NCBI GenBank assembly: GCA_963786225.1
Contig: CAWAYQ010000016.1
Span: 395,776-459,775, forward strand
Direction of reading: 5' to 3'
DNA length: 64,000 nt
Origin: Flaviflagellibacter sp963786225
GTDB taxonomy: Bacteria > Pseudomonadota > Alphaproteobacteria > Rhizobiales > Methylopilaceae
Under the pieces are notes generated by a model, which had not been told where the DNA came from, ran no database searches, and saw nothing but the letters and a program-made list of their open reading frames with translations. Shown here piece by piece: positions 41,928-49,433 of the stretch. Each line of letters opens with the position of its first letter. The first letter of the stretch is position 1. The translations under genes were made by a program, and so were the position numbers.

Positions 41928-42667
41928 GACGACGACCGACGCCATTCTTGGTGGAAGACTTATTCTCGGTCAGCCCGCACATGGCCATCGCGCCGGAACC
42001 GACGCCGTTTTGGTCGCTGCGGCGGTCCCCGCGAAGTCCGGCGAACTCGTCGCCGATTTCGGCACGGGCGTCGGCACTGCGGGCCTTGCAGTCCTTGTCC
42101 GTGTACCGGAGGCCCGCGCCGTCCTGATCGAGATCGACGCCCGACACCGCGGAACTCGCCGAAGGCAATCTCATCGCCAACGATTTTGCCGACCGTGCCC
42201 GTGTTCTCGTCCTCGATGTCGCGGAGGCCGGAACGGCCACGACCTCGGGCCTTGCCGGGGCGATCGACCATGTCGTCTCGAATCCGCCGTTCAATTCCGG
42301 TGCGGGCCGCGTTCCTCCCGACGCGGCAACGGCCCGCGCTCGCGTGGCGCCCGAAGGCCAGCTTGAAGACTGGATGCGCGCCGCGGCCCGCGTGCTGAAA
42401 TCGGGCGGGTCGCTCACCCTTATTCATCGCCCGGATGCATTGACCGAGATTCTGGCCGCGCTGCTCCGCCGCTTCGGCGGCATCACGCTGCGCTTCGTCC
42501 ATGGAGACGGGGATGCGCCGGCGAGGCGCGTTCTGGTTCAGGCACGTAAGGACAGCCGGGCGCCGCTGCGCGTTCTGCCGCCACTTGTCCTGAACATGCC
42601 CGGCGGCGGTTTCACGCCGGACGCGGAGGCGCTGCACCGCGATCTTGCTGCGCTTGATATGTCCTGA
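41914..42667 (+). pseudogene. tRNA1(Val) methyltransferase-like (TrmN6), interrupted by a +1 frameshift
   Basis: The first frame has DAILGGRLILGQPAHGHRAG and the AdoMet-binding VADFGTGVGTAGLAVLVRVP up to VLIEID. The next frame continues with DTAELAEGNLIANDFADRAR, the catalytic NPPF in DHVVSNPPFNSG and the end SLTLIHRPDALTEILAALLR. One surplus C in GACGCCCGAC (42136-42145) accounts for the shift; removing it gives about 250 residues, a normal length. TrmN6 methylates A37 of tRNA1(Val). It overlaps DUF2007 by 14 bases. The break could be a sequencing error. Confidence 0.87.
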
Positions 42668-42675
42668 CCAAAAAA

Positions 42676-42695
42676 GGGGCGCCCGAAGGCGCCCC
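42676..42695 (-). terminator. Intrinsic terminator of the Gly/Tyr-rich protein gene
   Basis: GGGGCGCC, a four-base loop and GGCGCCCC form a perfect eight-bp stem; on the minus strand TTTTTTGG follows. It begins 22 bases after the stop at 42717 and also lies nine bases after the trmN6-like stop on the other strand, where no T tract follows. Confidence 0.75.
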
Positions 42696-42716
42696 TACAC
42701 GTCGTTCAGGCCGGTC

Positions 42717-43007
42717 TCAGTAATAGCGACGGCCCCGATAGCACTGGACTTCGACCACACGGCGCCAATTGCCGCGGACCATCCGGCGAACCACCACTTC
42801 CTCGCACCGGCGGCGAGCCGGCCGGTAGCCGCCATAGCCGCCATAGCCGTAATAGCGCCGGTGATAGCGAGGGCCATAGCCGGGGCCATAGCCGGGGCCG
42901 CCGAAATAAAAGCCGAAACCCTGCGCGGAAGCCGGGGCCGGAGCCGCGGCCATACCCGCGCCGAGCGTTACGGCGGCTGCGGCCGCAATGGCAAGTTTGC
43001 GAAACAT
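42717..43007 (-). CDS. Small secreted Gly/Tyr-rich protein
   Basis: This encodes 96 residues. A signal peptide (MFRKLAIAAAAAVTLGAGMA) ends near SAQG, then a Gly/Tyr/Pro-rich stretch (GYGPGYGPRYHRRYYGYGGY) and a basic end with VVVRRMVRGNWRRVVEVQC. Such proteins are frequent in Rhizobiales, where they are abundant, surface-linked or periplasmic, and of unknown role. GGGAGAGGAACC sits directly upstream of ATG 43007, a strong ribosome site. It has its own terminator. The 197 bp on its other side up to the next gene hold no other feature I can support. Confidence 0.72.
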   Translation of the reverse strand: MFRKLAIAAAAAVTLGAGMAAAPAPASAQGFGFYFGGPGYGPGYGPRYHRRYYGYGGYGGYRPARRRCEEVVVRRMVRGNWRRVVEVQCYRGRRYY

Positions 43008-43204
43008 GGTTCCTCTCCCACTCTGCGGACCGGGTCGGGATCCGCTTCCTGCGATGCTGGAAGGTAGCGCGAACTGCCTGAACTCGTTCTGAGATGCCCG
43101 TTCATGTGGCGTTCATCTGCGGCGGGCGCACAGCACCCCATTGCCGCGGCGCGGTCTTCGCCCGATATTGGTCGCTATCATGGGAGTCTGACCGGAGGGA
43201 CGAC

Positions 43205-43372
43205 ATGCCGCGCTATCTGCCCGTGGCGCTCGCCGCTATTGCCGCTGTGCTTGCGCGCCGCGAATGGCGCCGAGTCAATGCCGATCTGGATCGCGTTCGC
43301 CGTGCCAAGGGCCGCGTCATTCCGACCTTGCGCCGGGACGAGGCGACAGGCGAATGGCGGCCGTCACGCTGA
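43205..43372 (+). CDS. Small basic hypothetical protein
   Basis: This encodes 55 residues. A short hydrophobic start (LPVALAAIAAVLA) is followed by an Arg-rich stretch (RREWRRVNADLDRVRRAKG) and ends in EWRPSR. The family is unknown. GGAGGGA about six bases before ATG 43205 supports translation. It is 173 bases upstream of glyQ on the same strand. Confidence 0.5.
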   Translation: MPRYLPVALAAIAAVLARREWRRVNADLDRVRRAKGRVIPTLRRDEATGEWRPSR

Positions 43373-43545
43373 CGGCCGTTAGGGCGACATCTGTTCGTCG
43401 TGCCACCCCCGCCGTCGGTTCATCTTCCATTCATCTTCCCGGCAGATTTCGGCGAGGCGTCGAAATGGTTGCGTCGCCACCGGTCTTGCTTGCCGGGCTG
43501 GAGGGGCATGGCTAGTGTGCGCCACCTCCAACACGACTTGGACAG

Positions 43546-44472
43546 ATGCCGGCAAACACCTCGGGACCACTGAGCCCCACGCGCTCATTTCAGGGATTGA
43601 TCCTCGCGCTCCAGACCTTCTGGGCGGAACGCGGCTGCGTAATCCTGCAGCCCTACGACATGGAAGTCGGCGCGGGTACATTCCACCCGGCGACCACGCT
43701 CCGTGCGCTCGGTCCGAAGCCCTGGAAGGCGGCTTATGTTCAGCCCTCGCGCCGGCCGAAGGACGGCCGCTACGGCGAGAACCCGAACCGCTTCCAGCAC
43801 TATTATCAATTCCAGGTCATCCTGAAGCCGAACCCGCCGAACCTTCAGGATCTCTATCTCGAATCCCTCGTCGCCATCGGCGTGGATCCGAAGCTCCACG
43901 ACATCCGCTTCGTCGAGGACGACTGGGAAAGCCCGACTTTGGGTGCCTGGGGACTGGGCTGGGAGTGCTGGTGCGACGGGATGGAAGTCTCGCAGTTCAC
44001 CTATTTCCAGCAGGTGGCGGGCGTTGAATGCACCCCGGTCTCCGGCGAGCTGACCTACGGCCTCGAGCGATTGGCCATGTACCTACAGGGCGTGGACAAC
44101 GGTTTCGATCTGAACTTCAACGGCGGCGAGGGCGCGGATAAAGTTACCTACGGCAATGTGTTCAAACAGGCCGAGGAAGAATATTCGCGCTACAATTTCG
44201 AGTACGCCGACACCGAAATGCTGTTCAAGCATTTCCGCGACTACGAGGCCGAGTGCCAGTCACTTCTGGCCAAGGGCGAGAAGAGCGTTCGGCACGAAAT
44301 GGCGATGCCGGCCTACGACCAGGCCATCAAGGCGAGCCATGTCTTCAATCTTCTGGATGCGCGCGGCGTGATCTCGGTCACTGAACGCCAGAGCTATATT
44401 CTGCGTGTCCGTGAACTCGCAAAAGCCTGCGGCGCGGCCTGGCTCAAGACCGCCGAAGGCGGCGCGGCCTAG
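43546..44472 (+). CDS. glyQ: Glycine--tRNA ligase, alpha subunit
   Basis: This encodes 308 residues, the size of the catalytic alpha chain of the alpha2-beta2 bacterial GlyRS. Class II motifs: FQGLILALQTFWAERGCVIL, YDMEVGAGTFHPATTLRALG, the motif-2 loop YVQPSRRPKDGRYGENPNR and VSGELTYGLERLAMYLQGVD. It pairs with glyS 148 bases downstream. In related genomes a small gene often lies between glyQ and glyS; here I see none. Confidence 0.97.
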   Translation: MPANTSGPLSPTRSFQGLILALQTFWAERGCVILQPYDMEVGAGTFHPATTLRALGPKPWKAAYVQPSRRPKDGRYGENPNRFQHYYQFQVILKPNPPNLQDLYLESLVAIGVDPKLHDIRFVEDDWESPTLGAWGLGWECWCDGMEVSQFTYFQQVAGVECTPVSGELTYGLERLAMYLQGVDNGFDLNFNGGEGADKVTYGNVFKQAEEEYSRYNFEYADTEMLFKHFRDYEAECQSLLAKGEKSVRHEMAMPAYDQAIKASHVFNLLDARGVISVTERQSYILRVRELAKACGAAWLKTAEGGAA

Positions 44473-44620
44473 GCACGCCGCGGACTGACGGCTTCCGCCC
44501 CGAAAGGGCGCGGCCGAACAGGCGGCCCTGGCCTTCCGCCAATCCTTCGCGCACCAGCCGCTCGCGCCGGATTTGCCGGGACGTCTCGACAGTCCGGCGG
44601 AGCCTCTGTATCCAGTCGCC

Positions 44621-46651
44621 ATGCCCGATCTTCTGCTCGAACTTCTCTCTGAGGAAATCCCCGCCCGGATGCAGGCCCGCGCCGCCGAGGATTTGCGCAA
44701 GCTCGTCACCGATGCCCTGGTCGAGGCCGGGCTGACCTATGAGGGCGCCAAAGCCTTTGCGACCCCCCGCCGCCTGGCGCTCACGGTCCAGGGCCTGCCG
44801 GGCCGCGCGGCCGACCGCAAGGAAGAGCGCAAAGGCCCCCGCGTCGGCGCGCCGGACGGCGCGATCGCGGGTTTCCTGAAATCGGCGGGGCTGAAGGACA
44901 TTTCCGAAGCCAAGGTCCAGAACGATCCGAAGGGCGATTTCTACATCGCGGTCACCGAAAAGCCGGGCGGCGAGGCGCAGGACATCATCGCCGGCATCGT
45001 GCCGAAGATCGTGCGCGAATTCCCCTGGCCGAAAAGCATGAAATGGGGCGAAGGGACGTTGCGCTGGGTTCGTCCGCTGCAATCGATCCTCTGCACCTTC
45101 GGCACACACAACGAAGATCCGGACGTGGTCCGCTTCGTCATTGACGGAATCGAGTCCGGCAACACGACGCAGGGCCACCGCTTTCTCGCGCCCGGCGTTA
45201 TTACGGTGCGCCGTTTCGACGATTACGTGCCGGCGCTGGAAAAGGCGAAGGTCGTGCTCGACCCGGCGCGCCGCCGCGAGATCATCCTCAACGACGCCCG
45301 CGATCTTGCCTTCGCCCAGGGGCTCGAACTCGTCGAGGACGACGCGCTGCTGGATGAGGTCTCGGGCCTTGTCGAATGGCCGGTCGTGCTCATGGGCTCG
45401 TTCGACGAAAGCTTCCTCGACGTGCCGGACGAGGTGATCCGCACCACGATCCGCGCCAACCAGAAATGCTTCGTTCTCCGCAAGGGCAACAAGCTCGCGA
45501 ACAAATTCATCCTCGTCTCGAACATCGACGCGACCGACGGCGGCAAGGAAATCGTTGCCGGCAACCAGCGCGTCGTTCGCGCCCGTTTGTCGGATGCGAA
45601 GTTCTTCTGGGAGACGGACAAGAAAATTCCGCTGGAAGAACGCGCGAAGAAGCTCGAACAGATCGTGTTCCACGAAAAGCTCGGCACGCAGGCCGAACGC
45701 GTGGAGCGCATTGCGGAACTTGCCCGCCAACTCGCGTCGCTGGTTGGCGCGGACGCTGACAAAGCCGAGCGGGCGGCGCGCCTCGCCAAGGCCGATCTCG
45801 TGACGGAAACCGTGGGCGAGTTCCCGGAAGTACAGGGCCTTGCTGGCCGTTACCTTGCTGCCATCCAAGGAGAAGATGCCGAGGTAGCCGAGGCCATCGG
45901 TGACCACTACAGGCCTCAGGGGCAGGGCGATCGCGTACCTACGTCACCGGTTGCAATAGCCGTCGCGCTTGCCGACAAGCTCGACACGCTTGTTGGATTC
46001 TGGGCTGTTGATGAGAAACCGACGGGCTCGAAAGATCCCTATGCCCTGCGCCGTGCTGCGCTCGGCGTGATTCGTATTGTACTCGATAACGGCTTGCGGC
46101 TTGCGATGTCGGAACGAGCCGATACCGATCTTCTCGCCTTCTTCGCCGACCGCCTGAAAGTCCAGCTCCGCGATCAAGGCGCGCGCCACGATCTCGTCGA
46201 TGCCGTGTTCTCCCTCGGCAATCAGGACGATCTTGTCCTCATCGTCCGCCGCGTCGAAGCGCTCGCGGCCTTCCTCGGCACTGACGATGGCAAAAACCTC
46301 CTCGCGGGCTACAAGCGCGCGGCGAACATTCTCCGCATCGAGGAGAAGAAGGAAAAGGACGGCGCGTTCGACGGACCGCCCGATCCGGACATCCTGACCG
46401 AGATCGAGGAGAGCGATCTGTACGTCGCGCTCGACCACGCCGAGACAGCGGCGCGCGCTGCGGTGCACAAGGAAGATTTCGCCGCCGCCATGCAGGCTTT
46501 GTCGCAGCTCCGCGCGCCGGTCGATGCGTTCTTCGATCAGGTGACAGTCAATGCCGAGGATCCGCGTCTGCGCGACAACCGGCTGAAGCTGCTCGCCAAG
46601 CTTCGCGCGGCGACGCTTGAAGTGGCCGACTTCTCGAAAATCGAGGGCTGA
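44621..46651 (+). CDS. glyS: Glycine--tRNA ligase, beta subunit
   Basis: This encodes 676 residues. GlyS carries tRNA binding and stabilises the alpha chain. The N-terminus is MPDLLLELLSEEIPARMQAR, the centre has LPRRLAL-like ATPRRLALTVQGLPGRA and WPKSMKWGEGTLRWVRPLQS, and the end holds the HD-like and anticodon-binding region (SLGNQDDLVLIVRRVEALAA). ATG 44621 matches the family; the frame is open from 44573. A stretch at about 45826-46110 uses rarer codons (GTA, AGG, CCT, ATA, TCA) than the rest. The gene is followed by a multi-hairpin repeat that may act as a terminator. Confidence 0.96.
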   Translation: MPDLLLELLSEEIPARMQARAAEDLRKLVTDALVEAGLTYEGAKAFATPRRLALTVQGLPGRAADRKEERKGPRVGAPDGAIAGFLKSAGLKDISEAKVQNDPKGDFYIAVTEKPGGEAQDIIAGIVPKIVREFPWPKSMKWGEGTLRWVRPLQSILCTFGTHNEDPDVVRFVIDGIESGNTTQGHRFLAPGVITVRRFDDYVPALEKAKVVLDPARRREIILNDARDLAFAQGLELVEDDALLDEVSGLVEWPVVLMGSFDESFLDVPDEVIRTTIRANQKCFVLRKGNKLANKFILVSNIDATDGGKEIVAGNQRVVRARLSDAKFFWETDKKIPLEERAKKLEQIVFHEKLGTQAERVERIAELARQLASLVGADADKAERAARLAKADLVTETVGEFPEVQGLAGRYLAAIQGEDAEVAEAIGDHYRPQGQGDRVPTSPVAIAVALADKLDTLVGFWAVDEKPTGSKDPYALRRAALGVIRIVLDNGLRLAMSERADTDLLAFFADRLKVQLRDQGARHDLVDAVFSLGNQDDLVLIVRRVEALAAFLGTDDGKNLLAGYKRAANILRIEEKKEKDGAFDGPPDPDILTEIEESDLYVALDHAETAARAAVHKEDFAAAMQALSQLRAPVDAFFDQVTVNAEDPRLRDNRLKLLAKLRAATLEVADFSKIEG

Positions 46652-46660
46652 TCTTTTCTC

Positions 46661-46866
46661 CTCTCCCGAGCCAAGTCGGGTTTACCCGACTTGGCAATCA
46701 AAGAGCGGAACTCGGGAACACCCGAGTTCCGGCGGGAGAGGACGACTCGAAGCTGGGAGGCTTCGAGCGAGGTGAGGGGAGAGTCCTGGAGCCGTACGCA
46801 TCGTGCTTGCCCTCACCCCGGTCTCGTGACCGCGAGTCGACCCTCGCCCGCTTCGCAGGAGAGGGG
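46661..46866. repeat. Mosaic of palindromic intergenic repeats (copy A)
   Basis: This sits in the only gap longer than 300 bp (46652-47032). CTCTCCCG (46661-46668) and CGGGAGAG (46733-46740) enclose two perfect hairpins, an 11-bp stem at 46670-46695 and a 10-bp stem at 46707-46730. A third 8-bp hairpin is at 46746-46767, then GGTGAGGG (46771) pairs with CCCTCACC (46810). The right end, 46841-46865, matches the end of the element at 50692-50716 at 24 of 25 bases. The first hairpins may also terminate the glyS transcript. The rest of the gap (46867-47032) shows nothing I can assign. Confidence 0.8.
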
Positions 46867-47032
46867 CAGAAAAACTCCAGTGAACTTCGCGCTCCCCCGC
46901 ACCCGAAACCCGAAAATCCGGTAGTCTTCCCCTTTGAGGAAGGCCGCATTCCCTCGAATTGTCGGAACCTGCCGCCCTCGGGAACGTTCCACCTTTGTGC
47001 GGCCCAGCGCCGTGTTCTTGAGAGGAAATGCC

Positions 47033-47173
47033 TTGGAGCTCAACATCGTCACGCTGCAGCCCATCGTCGCCCTGATCGCGGGCATTCTTATTCTCATCAT
47101 ACCTCGGCTGCTCAATTTCATCGTGGCGATCTATCTGATCTTCATCGGCCTTTCCGGACTCCTTGGTCGCTGA
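47033..47173 (+). CDS. DUF3096 small membrane protein
   Basis: This encodes 46 residues with the DUF3096 pattern TLQPIVALIAGILILIIPRL followed by LNFIVAIYLIFIGLSGLLGR: two short membrane helices with a proline kink. Its function is unknown. The TTG start at 47033 follows GAGAGGA seven bases upstream; the ATG at 47028 is out of frame. It is 25 bases before the next small gene and probably in one operon. Confidence 0.78.
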   Translation: MELNIVTLQPIVALIAGILILIIPRLLNFIVAIYLIFIGLSGLLGR

Positions 47174-47198
47174 CCGAGGCAACCTAGAAGGTGCCCTA

Positions 47199-47528
47199 AT
47201 GAGCTATATCGATCCGAATGATCCCCTTCGCAGCGATCCCCCCGTGGATCGCCGCTATGAGACCACGAACATCGAAACCTCGTCCGACAGCGGCGTGACG
47301 TGGTTCATCGTCGGCGCCCTCGTCATTGCGGCGGGCGTGCTGGCCTACCTCTATTTCGGCAGCAATGCGGACACGACGGCCGAAACTTCGCCGCCGGCCA
47401 TCCAGGCTCCGGCCGATACCGGCCGCGCCTCGACCCCTTCGGCCCCGGCCGAACCCGCAAATCCGGCCCCGGCTCCGCCCGCGCCAGCTCCGGCCGCTCC
47501 GCCGGCTCCGGCTCCGAGCGCCCCGTAA
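47199..47528 (+). CDS. Membrane-anchored protein with Pro/Ala tail
   Basis: This encodes 109 residues: a hydrophilic N-terminus (MSYIDPNDPLRSDPPVDRRY), one membrane helix (WFIVGALVIAAGVLAYLYFG), and a low-complexity periplasmic tail of alternating Pro and Ala (PAPPAPAPAAPPAPAPSAP). I know no family. AGAAGG precedes ATG 47199. It ends at a strong terminator and probably forms a unit with the DUF3096 gene. Confidence 0.65.
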   Translation: MSYIDPNDPLRSDPPVDRRYETTNIETSSDSGVTWFIVGALVIAAGVLAYLYFGSNADTTAETSPPAIQAPADTGRASTPSAPAEPANPAPAPPAPAPAAPPAPAPSAP

Positions 47529-47550
47529 CGGTCTGGATAACATGATTAAA

Positions 47551-47580
47551 AAACGGCCGGTGGGCATCCACCGGCCGTTT
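47551..47580. terminator. Intrinsic terminator after the Pro/Ala-tail gene
   Basis: AAACGGCCGGTGG, loop GCAT and CCACCGGCCGTTT form a perfect 13-bp stem, preceded by ATTAAAA and followed by CTCTTTG. It starts 23 bases after the stop and separates this gene from the PEP-utilizing enzyme. Confidence 0.9.
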
Positions 47581-47659
47581 CTCTTTGTCTGAACACCCGC
47601 AACCCGCCATATTCGCTATCTAGAAGCTCGGGGTCTTCAGGACCCGAAGGAAGAAGGAC

Positions 47660-49360
47660 GTGCGAAACGATCCTGCCGTGGAGGACGGCGACCCGCGGCG
47701 AACAGCCGGGGCAAAGACTGATTCGGAGCCCGGGCCGCGTGCACCGGCTTTGCCGGAGAGCCGTGCCAGCGTGATGCTGCGTGTCGCGGTGGAAAGGGTC
47801 ATGGCCGGAACCCTGACCCGCGAACAGGCGCTGCTCGATATTCCGCCCTTCATGCTGGACGAACTGCTCCATCCCATGATCGACCCTGCGCATCGGCGTA
47901 GCGTCATCGCACGCGGCCTGCCGGCCTCTCCCGGCGCGGCGTGGGGCGAAATCACCTTTTCTCCGTCGGAGGCGGAGCGCCTGGCGGGCGAGGGGCGGCG
48001 CGTCATCCTCGTGCGCGTCGAAACGAGCCCCGAAGACATCCACGGCATGCACGCGGCGACCGGCATCGTCACCGCGCGCGGCGGACGCACATCCCACGCC
48101 GCCGTCGTCGCGCGCGGCCTGGGCAAGCCCTGCGTCACCGGGGCGGGCGATATCCGCGTCGACGAGCGCAAGGGCACGATGTCGGCCGGCGGCATCACCC
48201 TGAAGACCGGCGACATCGTTACCATCGACGGCACCGCGGGCCAGGTGCTGGAGGGCGCGGCGCCCATGACCGAGCCGGACCTGCCGCCCGACTTCACCAC
48301 CGTGCTCGGCTGGGCCGACGAAGTCCGCAAGCTTCGCATCCGCGCCAATGCCGACACGCCGGACGATGCCGCCGCCGCCCGCCGCTTCGGCGCCGAAGGC
48401 GTCGGCCTCTGCCGCACTGAGCATATGTTCTTCGATGCGAAGCGTATCCGCGCCGTGCGCGAAATGATCCTTGCCGAGACGCAGGACAAGCGACGCGCCT
48501 CGCTCGCAACCTTGTTGTCCGTACAGCGTCAGGACTTCGCGGAAATCTTCCACATCATGCGCGGTCTGCCGGTCACGATCCGCCTGCTCGATCCCCCGCT
48601 CCACGAATTCCTGCCGAAGAGCGCGGAAGACACCGCCGAAATTGCGAAGTCCCTCGGCGTGTCGCCGGAAAAGATGCGCCGCCGCGCGAGCGAGCTCGAT
48701 GAGTTCAACCCGATGCTCGGTTTTCGCGGCTGCCGTCTCGCCATTGCCTATCCCGAGATCGCGGAAATGCAATCACGCGCAATCTTTGAAGCCGCTGTGG
48801 CCGTCGAAAAGGATACCGGCGCGCCGGTCGATCTCGAAATCATGGTCCCGCTGGTCGCAACGCGCGCCGAACTCGACCTGGTGAAGGCCCGCATCGACGC
48901 AACCGCCGTTGCGGTGAAGCGGGAGACGAAAGCCAATTTCGATTATCAGGTCGGCACGATGATCGAACTTCCGCGCGCCTGCCTCGCCGCGGGCGACATC
49001 GCAAAGAGCGCCGAATTCTTTTCCTTCGGTACCAACGATCTGACCCAGACCGCGTTCGGAATGTCGCGCGACGACGCCGGAAGCTTTCTCGGCGCATATA
49101 TATTGAAAGGCGTGCTGCCGGCCGACCCGTTTACCTCAATCGACATCGAGGGGGTGGGCGAGCTCATCAGCATCGCGGTCGAGCGCGCCGGCAGAACCCG
49201 ACCGGGGCTCAAGCTCGGCCTCTGCGGCGAGCATGGCGGAGATCCGGCAAGCATCGCCTTCTGCCACGATGTCGGGCTGACCTACATCTCCTGCTCGCCC
49301 TATCGCGTGCCCATCGCGCGTCTCGCGGCGGCACAGGCAGCGCTCCGCGCTCGTGCTTAA
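47660..49360 (+). CDS. PEP-utilizing enzyme: C-terminal half of pyruvate phosphate dikinase
   Basis: This encodes 566 residues that match the last two domains of PPDK (about 890 residues). The swivelling domain has the phosphohistidine in GGRTSHAAVVARGLGKPC, and the PEP/pyruvate TIM barrel has GLCRTEHMFF, VTIRLLDPPLHEFLP, EFFSFGTNDLTQTAFGMSRD and the catalytic cysteine in LGLCGEHGGDPASI. The N-terminal ATP-grasp domain is absent. The protein begins at GTG 47660, with AAGAAGGA before it and a terminator upstream, so it is not an obvious 5' truncation by deletion. It lies after glyS where related genomes have a full ppdK. Its phosphodonor is unknown. Confidence 0.88.
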   Translation: MRNDPAVEDGDPRRTAGAKTDSEPGPRAPALPESRASVMLRVAVERVMAGTLTREQALLDIPPFMLDELLHPMIDPAHRRSVIARGLPASPGAAWGEITFSPSEAERLAGEGRRVILVRVETSPEDIHGMHAATGIVTARGGRTSHAAVVARGLGKPCVTGAGDIRVDERKGTMSAGGITLKTGDIVTIDGTAGQVLEGAAPMTEPDLPPDFTTVLGWADEVRKLRIRANADTPDDAAAARRFGAEGVGLCRTEHMFFDAKRIRAVREMILAETQDKRRASLATLLSVQRQDFAEIFHIMRGLPVTIRLLDPPLHEFLPKSAEDTAEIAKSLGVSPEKMRRRASELDEFNPMLGFRGCRLAIAYPEIAEMQSRAIFEAAVAVEKDTGAPVDLEIMVPLVATRAELDLVKARIDATAVAVKRETKANFDYQVGTMIELPRACLAAGDIAKSAEFFSFGTNDLTQTAFGMSRDDAGSFLGAYILKGVLPADPFTSIDIEGVGELISIAVERAGRTRPGLKLGLCGEHGGDPASIAFCHDVGLTYISCSPYRVPIARLAAAQAALRARA

Positions 49361-49408
49361 CCTCCCCGCAACCTTAAGCCTCGATAATCAAAACCCTGTT
49401 GTTTTTAC

Positions 49409-49425
49409 GTGACTCGTTAAGTCAC
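49409..49425. promoter_or_regulatory. Palindrome with a GANTC site directly before the SleB-like start
   Basis: GTGACT (49409-49414) and AGTCAC (49420-49425) are perfect inverted repeats with five bases between them. The repeat contains GACTC, a CcrM site, and GTTAAG. It ends nine bases before ATG 49434, where no clear ribosome site is seen, so it could be an operator or an RNA hairpin. Confidence 0.4.
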
Positions 49426-49433
49426 CAAAAACC

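Noticed and set aside
44444..45907. 487-codon minus-strand frame opposite glyS
   Set aside because: It is an antisense shadow of a clear GlyRS beta subunit, with no domain pattern of its own.
47529..47660. PPDK-like gene as a 5'-truncated pseudogene
   Set aside because: A strong terminator for the previous gene, a good ribosome site and GTG start lie directly before it, and no ATP-grasp remnant is seen upstream.
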